A stretch of DNA of 42,892 nucleotides from Methylobacterium sp. J-088 (GTDB lineage: Bacteria > Pseudomonadota > Alphaproteobacteria > Rhizobiales > Beijerinckiaceae): assembly GCF_022829295.1 (NCBI RefSeq), contig NZ_JAKSYH010000098.1, positions 1 through 42,892 of the forward strand, written 5' to 3'. A model generated the notes under the pieces. The model ran no database searches, was not told the origin of the DNA, and saw only the letters and a program-made list of their open reading frames with translations. Positions 31,229-37,519 of this stretch are shown in pieces (position 1 is the stretch's first letter; each line of letters begins with the position of its first letter). The translations under genes were made by a program, and so were the position numbers.

Positions 31229-32642
31229 CATTCAGGACTCTATGGTCGCGTGGGCTGTGGCCGCCGGTTACACGCCAGCGAACCATCACGAGCACCTGAT
31301 TGCCGAACTGGAGTTGCTGGAGAGCGACCCCGACACCGACACCCTGTTGGTGTTCATGCCGCCCGGCTCCGGCAAGAGCATCTACACCAACCACCTGTTC
31401 CCGGCGTGGTACGTGGCCCGCCACCCCGAGCGGAACGTGCTCACGGCCTCGCACTCCTCGGAGTTGGCCGAGCGGTTCGGCAGGAAGACCCGCAACCTGA
31501 TCGTGGAGCACGGTCAGGACCTTGGCGTCGCCCTGTCCGACGACAGCCAGGCGGCGAACCGTTGGGCGACCACGGCCGGCGGCGAGTACTATGCCGTGGG
31601 TGTGGGTGTCGGCATCGCGGGCTTCCGCGCGGACCTCGGCATCATCGACGATCCCTTCGGCAGCCGCGAGGACGCGGAGAGCCGGCGCATGCGCGATCGG
31701 ACGTGGGACTGGTACAGCGACGACTTCTCGACCCGTCTCAAGCCCGGGGCAAAGAAGGTCATCATGCACACCCGCTGGCATGACGACGACTTGGCCGGCC
31801 GCATCATCCGGCAGTTGGACGACATCGCCCGCCCCTACCGCGTGTTGTCCCTGCCGGCGCAGGCCGGGCTCGGCGACCCGCTCGGGCGGCAGATGGGCGA
31901 ATTCCTCTGGGAAGACGGCGAGTACGGCTACGGGGCACAGCTCCGTCGTCGGAAGGAGGAGGTCGACACCCGCACCTGGGCGAGCCTGTACCAGCAGGTG
32001 CCGGTGCCGGAGGGCGGCAGCTACTTCGAGCGCGACTGGATCCGGCTCAGCAAGGGCACCCCGGCCCGCGAGACCCTGAACGTGTACGGGGGGAGCGACT
32101 ATGCCGTGACCCGAGACGGGGGCGACTACACGGTGCACATCGTCGTGGGGCTCGACCCGGCCGGCAACATGCACGTGCTCGACCTCTGGCGGAAGCAGGC
32201 CGACAGCGGCGAGTGGATCGCGGCCTACTGCGATCTGGTGAAGAAGTGGCGCCCAATGGAATGGGCTGAGGAGACGGGTCAGATCCGCTCCGCACTCGGG
32301 CCAATGATGGACGCGGCCGCCCGCGAGGCGAAGGCGTACTGCGTCCGCAAGCAGTTCCCGACGCGCGGCGACAAGGCCGTACGCGCTCAGTCTATCCGCG
32401 CCCGCATGTCGATGAAGGGCCTCTACATTCCGCACGATGCCCCGTGGCGGAAGGACTTCGAGGCCGAGCTGCTGCGCTTCCCTGCGGGTGTCCACGACGA
32501 TCAGGTCGACGCCATTGCCCTCGTAGGACAGCTCCTCGACCGTGCCCGCCCTGGCATCGCGCCGAAGGCCCCGGCGAAGCCCAGCGGCGGTCTCAGCGGC
32601 TACAAGTCGGTGCGAACCGGGGGCGGATCCTGGCGGGTGTGA
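31113..32642 (+). CDS. Phage terminase large subunit
   Basis: A 509-residue packaging motor/nuclease. The ATG at 31113 has GGAG nine bases upstream; a TTG at 31089 is the alternative. N-terminal ATPase: Walker A MPPGSGKSIYTNHLF (about residues 82-96), ADLGIIDDPFGSREDAESRR as Walker B with the following Asp, and HTRWHDDDLAGRI as coupling motif. C-terminal RNase H-like nuclease: GGSDYAVTRDGGDYTVHIVV with catalytic Asp, a middle acidic position in WAEETGQ, and the final FPAGVHDDQVDAIALVGQLL with Asp. All motifs look intact. Neither portal nor protease follows, as would be normal; the next gene is convergent and of unrelated composition. Confidence 0.92.
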   Translation: MPSLGQNSPRPSNSSDISAARERVRLLTTEAKRRQRRTDIQDSMVAWAVAAGYTPANHHEHLIAELELLESDPDTDTLLVFMPPGSGKSIYTNHLFPAWYVARHPERNVLTASHSSELAERFGRKTRNLIVEHGQDLGVALSDDSQAANRWATTAGGEYYAVGVGVGIAGFRADLGIIDDPFGSREDAESRRMRDRTWDWYSDDFSTRLKPGAKKVIMHTRWHDDDLAGRIIRQLDDIARPYRVLSLPAQAGLGDPLGRQMGEFLWEDGEYGYGAQLRRRKEEVDTRTWASLYQQVPVPEGGSYFERDWIRLSKGTPARETLNVYGGSDYAVTRDGGDYTVHIVVGLDPAGNMHVLDLWRKQADSGEWIAAYCDLVKKWRPMEWAEETGQIRSALGPMMDAAAREAKAYCVRKQFPTRGDKAVRAQSIRARMSMKGLYIPHDAPWRKDFEAELLRFPAGVHDDQVDAIALVGQLLDRARPGIAPKAPAKPSGGLSGYKSVRTGGGSWRV

Positions 32643-33208
32643 GACAGCTCAGACTGGAGGCGATCCTGCCAAAAGAGAGCCTGAAACCCTGCTACCGCTC
32701 GCATTGCCTCCACCGGCTTGTACACGTCACAAAGATTAAGCGGCCCCATAAGTATGGTGTGCTCATCAAGTATAATCATAGAAGTTTCATCCAGTGCTGC
32801 ACTATGCTCGGAATGGGCATGCATGGACGGCTTTGACACTTTTCCCGATGCCCGGCTTATATCGAAACCGTGCTCGTTGACATCACGAACTGTGACAACA
32901 GGGGCGACCACTCTCTCAAATTCTTTCCGAACATCGCGAGGCAAGCCAAAAGCGCCTTTTACCGATCTGAGTATTCGGTATGACCGCGAGGTATAAAAAA
33001 GGAATGATTGGGCGAGTGCGGTCTGCACTGTTGAGCCAACATCGAAATCGGTGCTAATTATTTTGGTTCGCCCTGATATAAGGCTCTGCAATGCCTCAAA
33101 AGATTTGCAGCTCTGTTCAAGCATCATCGCAAAGCTTTGGGCAGGTGTAGTGCCGGGGTGCTGCGGCAGTTGAGGACTCGACCGCTCAGGATCTTCGTTA
33201 TCACTCAC
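32600..33208 (-). CDS. Hypothetical protein of low GC, accessory cargo
   Basis: A 202-residue protein with a GTG start ([19 protein letters not shown] ...) that overlaps the TGA of the integrase remnant by four bases and overlaps the terminase end on the other strand by 43 bases. GC content is clearly lower than in the rest of the window. The C-terminal half reads [20 protein letters not shown] then [20 protein letters not shown], an alpha/beta style, and I recall weakly similar Rhizobiales hypothetical proteins. No phage structural or known defence motif was recognised. Base composition suggests separate acquisition. Confidence 0.6.
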   Translation of the reverse strand: MSDNEDPERSSPQLPQHPGTTPAQSFAMMLEQSCKSFEALQSLISGRTKIISTDFDVGSTVQTALAQSFLFYTSRSYRILRSVKGAFGLPRDVRKEFERVVAPVVTVRDVNEHGFDISRASGKVSKPSMHAHSEHSAALDETSMIILDEHTILMGPLNLCDVYKPVEAMRAVAGFQALFWQDRLQSELSHTRQDPPPVRTDL

Positions 33209-33321
33209 AGAAACCCGCTCCCCGAGTGCCCCTTGAAGGCGTTCGCCCGCCGGATGGAGCCGACCACCGTGCGCGGATCCCGGTGGCCCGACTGATCCAT
33301 GATGCGGGCGAGATCAATCCA
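33205..33321 (-). pseudogene. C-terminal remnant of a second tyrosine recombinase
   Basis: Downstream of the ribbon-helix-helix stop codon, and in the same frame, the minus strand reads [20 protein letters not shown] then [18 protein letters not shown] and stops. This is the usual end of an alphaproteobacterial tyrosine recombinase (IMxQ[ST]GHRxxxTVxxYIRRAxxFxxxAxxGxL), with the conserved His present but Ser (TCC) where the catalytic Tyr (TAC) should be. Everything upstream of this piece is missing; the break lies exactly at one of the CACGTTG dyads. It indicates an older integrase replaced or cut away by the present module. Confidence 0.7.
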
Positions 33322-33343
33322 CGTTGAAACGTGACCACGTGGT
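33319..33343. repeat. Centromere/operator-like dyad, copy A
   Basis: CCACGTTGAAACGTG followed by ACCACGTGGT, at the junction between the integrase remnant and the ribbon-helix-helix gene. It belongs to the family of CACGTTGtAACGTGGTCA dyads found four times around the int-parA operon. The last ten bases are a perfect palindrome. Confidence 0.65.
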
Positions 33344-33732
33344 TATTCACCCCGGTTCAGCGCGTCGAAATCTCGCCCGTGCTGCCGCAGCACGAGCCGC
33401 AGACCCTCGATGTAAAGATCGTGAGGCTTGCAGTCGGTCGCCGCTGCAATCTCCCGAAGCGCTTTGAACACCTTGGGGTGCGCGTAGATCGAGGCGTGAG
33501 GCTTCTCGTACCGGACGCGGCGCTTGTACCCCTCGGGGCCAGCCGGCTCGTCTGAAACGGAAACCGTTTCCGTTTTACCACGCGACAGTGTTGCCACGTC
33601 CTCACGCTGTAACGTGGTCACGTCGTCACGTTGAACTGTTGCCACGGCTTCACGTTGTGGCTCTGCAGTTGGCGCTGCCGCGGCGATCCTGGCGAGCTGG
33701 TCGTTGATGGACGGGCGGGGTTTCTTGCTCAT
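33343..33732 (-). CDS. Ribbon-helix-helix partition-type DNA-binding protein with octapeptide repeats
   Basis: A 129-residue protein from MSKKPRPSINDQLARIAAAA; its start overlaps the ParA stop by four bases. Residues 26-49 are three octapeptide repeats, QREAVATV, QRDDVTTL and QREDVATL, followed by a diverged fourth (SRGKTETV). Residues about 74-120 look like a ribbon-helix-helix domain: HASIYAHPKVFKALREIAAA then DCKPHDLYIEGLRLVLRQHG. Position right after ParA and the DNA-binding fold suggest the centromere-binding partner of the ATPase (ParB/ParG role). An upstream in-frame start would add 11 residues. The repeats encode the same DNA motif as the dispersed dyads, so this gene may contain a copy of its own binding site. 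Confidence 0.7.
   Translation of the reverse strand: MSKKPRPSINDQLARIAAAAPTAEPQREAVATVQRDDVTTLQREDVATLSRGKTETVSVSDEPAGPEGYKRRVRYEKPHASIYAHPKVFKALREIAAATDCKPHDLYIEGLRLVLRQHGRDFDALNRGE
33555..33575. repeat. 21-base palindrome inside the ribbon-helix-helix gene
   Basis: Perfect ten-base arms AAACGGAAAC and GTTTCCGTTT around a single C. It codes for residues 53-59 just after the octapeptide repeats. The length and symmetry are unusual for coding DNA of this GC content and suggest a protein-binding site or a folded mRNA element. Confidence 0.6.
33586..33657. repeat. Three tandem 24-base repeats containing dyad copy B
   Basis: Three 24-base units encode the octapeptide repeats of the ribbon-helix-helix protein. 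Within them, 33603-33620 reads CACGCTGTAACGTGGTCA, matching the dispersed dyad with one change, and CACGTTG recurs at about 33626 and 33650. The repeat could serve both protein and DNA recognition. Confidence 0.6.
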
Positions 33733-34361
33733 GCCTTCGCGCCTCCGAGCTGCGCCTTGATCCACTGCCAGAGCAGTCGGACCTCAACGGCCGCCTTACC
33801 TTTGGGCGCCAGTTCCGTGACGCCCTGCCCCGTCGTCATTGAGTCGAGAAAATCGGAGCGTGTCGCCACCATGGACGGCGCCAGCGATCCGGTGCTCACC
33901 AGAGCCGTCGCGGCGTCGAGCGTGCGGGCCTGCGTGGTCGGGTTGCACTGGTTGAGCACGAAGGCGAATGGCTTGCCGAGGAGTCGCAGTTGCTCGACCG
34001 TCGGCCGCGATGCCTCGACATCGAGGATGGACGGCTTGACCGGCAGGAGGCACAAAGTGGCCTCCCGCAGCACGAGCGCCACGTCGGGACCGAACCGACC
34101 GGGCGTATCCACGATCGCGAGCGAGACCGCCCCGCTGCTACGGATCCGCCCGAGCGTACCGGCGAACGCCGACGGCTCGACGCGCTGCACGTCCAGCCCG
34201 TTCGCCTCGCGGCGCTTCCCCCAGCCGGCAAGCGACGCCTGCGGGTCCGCATCGAGCGCAGCCACCGTCTCCCCGTCCTGCATCGCAGCGACGGCGAGCG
34301 AAGCGGCTAAGGTTGATTTTCCCGAACCGCCCTTTTGTGTGGTGAGGACCAGTACCCGCAT
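33729..34361 (-). CDS. ParA-family partition ATPase
   Basis: A 210-residue ParA/MinD-type ATPase. The N-terminus MRVLVLTTQKGGSGKSTLAA carries the deviant Walker A motif (KGGSGKST, residues 10-17), VAALDADPQASLAGWGKR the A' box, and AVSLAIVDTPGRFGP the Walker B. The length suits the short, non-self-regulating ParA type that lacks an N-terminal DNA-binding domain and pairs with a small ribbon-helix-helix partner. It starts one base into the integrase stop (TGATG) and overlaps the ribbon-helix-helix start by four, so the three genes are one transcript. A tyrosine recombinase driving a partition pair is unusual for an ordinary prophage. Confidence 0.88.
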   Translation of the reverse strand: MRVLVLTTQKGGSGKSTLAASLAVAAMQDGETVAALDADPQASLAGWGKRREANGLDVQRVEPSAFAGTLGRIRSSGAVSLAIVDTPGRFGPDVALVLREATLCLLPVKPSILDVEASRPTVEQLRLLGKPFAFVLNQCNPTTQARTLDAATALVSTGSLAPSMVATRSDFLDSMTTGQGVTELAPKGKAAVEVRLLWQWIKAQLGGAKA

Positions 34362-35368
34362 CACAGCCCCGCCATCCCGGCAGGGTTCTGCTTGAAGATT
34401 TGCCCGGACCGGATGTAGCCGCTCGTCGTGTCGAACCGCTTGTGCCGGAGCTGCCGCTGGATGGCATGGCCCGGCGCGTCGTTGGCTGCGGCCGACGTGG
34501 CGAGCCCCGAACGGAGCGAGTGGCCCGCATAGGCAGCCGCGAGCCGGCGCGCCTCCTCCGGCGTGTGGCCTTCCGCCAGAGCAGCTGCCTCGACCGTGCG
34601 CTGTACGATCCGAGCGACCGCACGGTCTGTCACTGCCTCGGTCCCGATGCGCCCGTGCCTGTCGATCGGACGGAAGGCCGGGCCTTCCTTCAACCGCGCC
34701 GCCTTGATCCAGGCTCGATAGCTGCGCACCGGGCACGTCTCCATGTTCGAGCCATAGGGCACGCCTATCTCGGCGCCCTCGCCCGATTGATCGGTCTTGC
34801 TGCGGGCGAGGTGGATCACCAGGCCGTCGGGCCGCTCCTCGACCCACGCCCCTCCGTCCCGGCGCGAAACCTCGAGCCCCGCCAGTTCGGACCGCCGCAG
34901 CGCCGCGGCGAACCCCACGAGGATGAGCGCCCGATCGCGCTTGCCGGCCAGGGTGTCGGGCAGCGTCGCGACCGCGCGCCGGAGATCCACCGTCATCAGA
35001 GGCCGTTTCTTCGCCGCCGGCTGGCCGTGCGCCCGCTTGATCCCCCGCCACGTGTCGCGAAAGGCGGCTGACGACGTGTCGAGATCGAGCCCAGCCGCGG
35101 CGTGCTGCTCGCGGATCGCGGCAAGACGACGTTGTAACGTGGCAACTTTCAACGTGGTCGCGTGGTCGATGAGGTAGGCCAGCACGGCGGCCGGACTCGC
35201 AGGCATCGAACCTTCGCCCCGCGCTTCGCACCAATCGGCGAAGGCCCGCACGTCCGACGCATAGGCTCGGCGCGTGTTCGCAGCCCGAGACTGGTCGGCA
35301 TAATGGCGAGCCTGATCGGCGAAAGCGTGTAGGCCGGTTGGAGCGGGGTGCGCGAGATCAGTTCCCAT
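34361..35368 (-). CDS. Tyrosine recombinase (integrase)
   Basis: A 335-residue integrase. N-terminal SAM-like core-binding domain (about residues 25-110) with RAANTRRAYASDVRAFADWC, and catalytic domain (about 120-330) with Arg in AAALRRSELAGL (158/159), Lys in ARSKTDQSG (191), the HSLRSG box (His283, Arg286), His309 in LRHKRFDT and the nucleophile Tyr318 in TTSGYIRSG. All catalytic positions are present. It would cut and rejoin short att sites. No tRNA was found next to it, so the attachment site is unknown. The codons for residues 69-80 contain a dyad copy (C). The start overlaps the upstream 86-residue gene by 11 bases; a later start is possible. Confidence 0.92.
   Translation of the reverse strand: MGTDLAHPAPTGLHAFADQARHYADQSRAANTRRAYASDVRAFADWCEARGEGSMPASPAAVLAYLIDHATTLKVATLQRRLAAIREQHAAAGLDLDTSSAAFRDTWRGIKRAHGQPAAKKRPLMTVDLRRAVATLPDTLAGKRDRALILVGFAAALRRSELAGLEVSRRDGGAWVEERPDGLVIHLARSKTDQSGEGAEIGVPYGSNMETCPVRSYRAWIKAARLKEGPAFRPIDRHGRIGTEAVTDRAVARIVQRTVEAAALAEGHTPEEARRLAAAYAGHSLRSGLATSAAANDAPGHAIQRQLRHKRFDTTSGYIRSGQIFKQNPAGMAGL
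35129..35168. repeat. Centromere/operator-like dyad, copy C, inside the integrase gene
   Basis: ACGTTGTAACGTGG (35129-35142) is followed at 35149 by TCAACGTGGTCGCGTGG. Both agree with the other dyads. On the integrase strand it encodes TTLKVATLQR, echoing the VATLQR phrase of the ribbon-helix-helix repeats because the same DNA is read in the same frame. Confidence 0.55.
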
Positions 35369-35618
35369 TGCCTGGGTCCTCGTCGGGAGCGTCGCCGGTT
35401 TCGATGCGCCGTTGGAGTTCGTGCGCCGCCGCTCGCAGATCGTCAGGGGAGGCCGAACCCCGAAGATAGGTGCGGTGCCCCGTCTCCTCCGCCATTGCGC
35501 CGTCTGGGCAACTGTTCACGTACAGCACCCAGCCGTCGGAAGTGCGCAGGCCCACCATCGTGTAGTGCTGGCCGCCATGCTGGAACGGATAGCCGTCCCA
35601 CGACCGCAGCTTGCTCAT
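35358..35618 (-). CDS. Hypothetical protein upstream of the integrase
   Basis: An 86-residue protein (MSKLRSWDGYPFQHGGQHYT ...) with an aromatic-rich N-terminal half (MVGLRTSDGWVLYVNSCPDG) and a helical C-terminal half (DDLRAAAHELQRRIETG) that ends in an acidic tail. It is first in the int-parA-RHH operon and overlaps the integrase start. No family recognised. Confidence 0.55.
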   Translation of the reverse strand: MSKLRSWDGYPFQHGGQHYTMVGLRTSDGWVLYVNSCPDGAMAEETGHRTYLRGSASPDDLRAAAHELQRRIETGDAPDEDPGNGN

Positions 35619-35626
35619 GTTCTAGT

Positions 35627-35651
35627 GTCCGATAATGCCTTCTTATCGGAC
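35627..35651 (-). promoter_or_regulatory. Operator-like palindrome before the integrase operon
   Basis: GTCCGATAA and TTATCGGAC, perfect nine-base arms with a seven-base spacer, placed nine bases before the ATG of the first gene. The position overlaps the expected ribosome site or transcription start and suits a repressor-binding site. No matching repressor is known; the XRE protein 0.5 kb away or the ribbon-helix-helix protein are candidates. Confidence 0.6.
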
Positions 35652-35690
35652 CTTAGACCACCACGCGGGAACTGGCAACGGGATCGCGCT

Positions 35691-35727
35691 ACCACGTTGT
35701 AACGTGGTCATGTGGACGCGTGGCGGT
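35691..35727. repeat. Centromere/operator-like dyad, copy D, best match
   Basis: ACCACGTT-GT-AACGTGGT (35691-35708) is a perfect eight-base dyad with a two-base centre, followed by CATGTGG and GCGTGG half-sites. It lies in the non-coding stretch upstream of the int-parA operon. The other copies match this one with one to three changes. Confidence 0.65.
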
Positions 35728-35839
35728 AGGGCCTCGGCTGGGCTATCTGGGGCGCACCAGCCGCGGAGCGGTCGGGATGTGCGCAAGGCCGGGCGAGCCG
35801 TGATGATATGGCCGCCCGGCCATCCTGTTGAACCGGCGC

Positions 35840-36097
35840 TCAATTTCGAACCGCACGCCGAGCGATGATAGCTACAGCTTGAAGGCCAGCAGCCACGGCT
35901 GCGCCTGCCGCGCCATAGCTGCCCCACGTTCCCTGATCGCGCATCGCATTGGTGATTGGCTGCCAACCCCCGCCATCAGCCGTCAGGATGATTTCGGTTG
36001 GGACAGGAACCGCTGCCGACAGCCACCAGAAGGCGGCCGCACAAGCCGCTGCGATAGCCGAAAGCACGTCCAGGGCGAGGCCGAACCGATGCGTCAT
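35840..36097 (-). CDS. Small membrane protein
   Basis: An 85-residue protein with a long hydrophobic segment (ALDVLSAIAAACAAAFWWLS) and a second Ala/Gly-rich one near the C-terminus (GAAGAAVAAGLQAVAIIA). The middle loop is polar. It overlaps the XRE regulator by four bases (ATGA), so the two are cotranscribed. No family recognised. Confidence 0.55.
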   Translation of the reverse strand: MTHRFGLALDVLSAIAAACAAAFWWLSAAVPVPTEIILTADGGGWQPITNAMRDQGTWGSYGAAGAAVAAGLQAVAIIARRAVRN

Positions 36098-36339
36098 GTC
36101 TGCGGCTCGCCCCGGAGCCGCACGCCAGGGCGCCCATGGTTGAGGAACTCGACACCGGCCGCCTCAAGCGCGCACTGGACCCGCCGCACCACATCGGCGC
36201 CGCTCGTAATCTCGGCCGGTCCCTTCGCTTCCATCTTGCGGATGGTGTTGACGTGCAGATCCGCCCGGGTGGCGAGGTCGGCTTGCTCGATGCCCGAGAG
36301 CGCGCGTGCGGCTTTGAGCTGATTGCCCGTCACCAACAT
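36094..36339 (-). CDS. XRE-family transcriptional regulator
   Basis: An 81-residue helix-turn-helix regulator from MLVTGNQLKAARALSGIEQA. The core LKAARALSGIEQADLATRAD then LHVNTIRKMEAKGPAEI is the Cro/C1-type fold (helices 1-4, with recognition helix VNTIRKME). The C-terminal ALEAAGVEFLNHGRPGVRL is the typical end of Rhizobiales XRE proteins. It is divergent from the row of orphan genes at 36445 and probably controls it. GTG or ATG upstream at 36354 would add five residues. Confidence 0.85.
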   Translation of the reverse strand: MLVTGNQLKAARALSGIEQADLATRADLHVNTIRKMEAKGPAEITSGADVVRRVQCALEAAGVEFLNHGRPGVRLRGEPQT

Positions 36340-36444
36340 TGATGTTTGCCACACACATTTAGAGGTTGACGGTACACACCGACACGGCTATGTGTATGAA
36401 ACACACAGCGGGGTTGCCCGCATACATAGTCGGGTTGCCCGCCA
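36340..36444 (+). promoter_or_regulatory. Divergent promoter region with XRE-type operator
   Basis: TTGACG (36366-36371), a 17-base spacer and TATGTG (36389-36394) form a plausible rightward promoter. An inverted repeat TACACA-N12-TGTGTA (36373-36378 and 36391-36396) covers it, and ACACACA occurs again on both sides. Downstream, GGGTTGCCCGC is repeated at 36411-36421 and 36432-36442, exactly 21 bases apart (two helical turns). This fits repression of the rightward genes by the XRE protein. Confidence 0.55.
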
Positions 36445-36735
36445 ATGTCCAACCGCACCGTCTCTTGGAACCGCATCTCCCGCTCGCTGCACGACAGCAA
36501 GCCCACGATCCCCGCCGGTCTCCTCTCGGCTCGCGCCTTCGTTCAGTTCCACGCCGCCAAGCGCCCCCTCGTCGTCTCCGGCCAGTACGACCGCGCCGCC
36601 ATCATGGCCGCCGCCTGCCGCGCCGCTCCCGGCATTATGGAGCGTTGTAGCGTCTCCCGCCGTGTGGCGATGTCCTCCGCGCTCAAGGCCGCTTGGCAAG
36701 TCGCCAAGGCCGCCCACCGCGCCGCTGCGCACTGA
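36445..36735 (+). CDS. Hypothetical basic protein
   Basis: A 96-residue basic protein (MSNRTVSWNRISRSLHDSKP ...) with Ala-rich helices RAAIMAAACRAAPGIM and SSALKAAWQVAKAAHRAAAH. It is the first gene behind the XRE-controlled promoter. No family recognised; possible DNA-associated role from the charge only. Confidence 0.5.
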   Translation: MSNRTVSWNRISRSLHDSKPTIPAGLLSARAFVQFHAAKRPLVVSGQYDRAAIMAAACRAAPGIMERCSVSRRVAMSSALKAAWQVAKAAHRAAAH

Positions 36736-36747
36736 GGAGCCGCATCC

Positions 36748-36981
36748 ATGCTCGCCGCTCTCGCCGCCTTCTCAATCGCCGGCCTCTGCACCGGGACAGC
36801 GTTCCTCGCATCGTACATCGAGGAGAACGGGTTCCCCGAGCTGCCGGCTTTCCGCGGTGTGGCCCTCGCGCCGGCCATTATTCCAGCCGGGAACAATGCC
36901 TCCCCGCTCTGGTGCGAACGAACCCGCCGCTGGCGTCACCCCGTGACCCGCGCCTTCGTCAAAGCCCCCGCCGGTCACTGA
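36748..36981 (+). CDS. Hypothetical membrane-associated protein
   Basis: A 77-residue protein with a hydrophobic N-terminus (MLAALAAFSIAGLCTGTAFL) that may be a signal anchor, then a polar part with WCERTRRWRHPVT. GAGGAGCC precedes the ATG. No family recognised. Confidence 0.45.
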   Translation: MLAALAAFSIAGLCTGTAFLASYIEENGFPELPAFRGVALAPAIIPAGNNASPLWCERTRRWRHPVTRAFVKAPAGH

Positions 36982-36993
36982 GGAGCCGCCGCG

Positions 36994-37440
36994 ATGTCCA
37001 ACCGCATCAACCGCCGCGCGCTCGCCGCCGGCCTCCTCGCGGCAGCCGCAACCCCCGCGAACGTGGCCGCCAACATGGCGCCGACGTTCCTCCGCGGCGA
37101 CGACACCCCCCGTCTGCCGGATCATGTCGCGCTCTGGTCGCGCCTGCCCCTGCCGTTCTCGCTCGCAGAGGCGTGGCACCTACTCTCGCCCGCCACACAG
37201 GCCGAGATTGGCGCGGCCGTCATCGGCATGGTGCTGGCCGAGTACGTCTCCGGTGACATGCACGGGGGGCACGATCGGTTCTACGACGACGCCTTGCGCG
37301 ACGACGCCATGAGCGTGGGCAGCGATCTGCTGACCCGCATCGAGCAGCGCCTGTGGGTGCTGTTCCCCGACCTCTACGGCCCCGATGGCGATCACCCCGC
37401 TTGGGCCCTGAATTCAGGCATGGCGCCGCCCGCCGCCTGA
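36994..37440 (+). CDS. Hypothetical protein with N-terminal export-like sequence
   Basis: A 148-residue protein. The N-terminus MSNRINRRALAAGLLAAAAT has two Arg before a hydrophobic stretch, resembling a twin-arginine-type or ordinary signal. The rest (ALWSRLPLPFSLAEAWHLLS, IGMVLAEYVSGDMHGGHDRF) looks globular, with His and Asp residues in DMHGGHDRFYDD that could bind metal. GGAGCCGCC precedes the ATG. No family recognised. Confidence 0.5.
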   Translation: MSNRINRRALAAGLLAAAATPANVAANMAPTFLRGDDTPRLPDHVALWSRLPLPFSLAEAWHLLSPATQAEIGAAVIGMVLAEYVSGDMHGGHDRFYDDALRDDAMSVGSDLLTRIEQRLWVLFPDLYGPDGDHPAWALNSGMAPPAA

Positions 37441-37447
37441 TCTGACC

Positions 37448-37469
37448 CGCTCCCCCGATCCGGGGAGCG
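37448..37469. terminator. Hairpin between orphan genes
   Basis: CGCTCCCC and GGGGAGCG, eight-base arms around CGATCC, eight bases past a stop codon. There is no T-run, so it is a terminator or mRNA-stability hairpin only by position. Confidence 0.4.
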
Positions 37470-37519
37470 CAACCACCACCACCGACCCACCGCCACGAGC
37501 CCCGTCAGGAGCGCGAACG

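Noticed and set aside
32600..33208. Anti-phage defence gene
   Set aside because: Low GC content and position invite this idea, but no nuclease, NTPase, TIR, toxin or membrane motif is visible in the 202 residues.
33562..33657. CRISPR-like array
   Set aside because: The 24-base units are directly adjacent without spacers and lie within a coding frame; this is a protein-coding tandem repeat.
33631..34395. Plus-strand frame over the parA gene
   Set aside because: The minus strand encodes an intact ParA with all Walker motifs; the plus product is Ser/Arg-rich low complexity.
34361..36340. tRNA attachment site next to the integrase
   Set aside because: No cloverleaf-like sequence or tRNA 3' end was recognised near the integrase or elsewhere in the window; the att site remains unknown.
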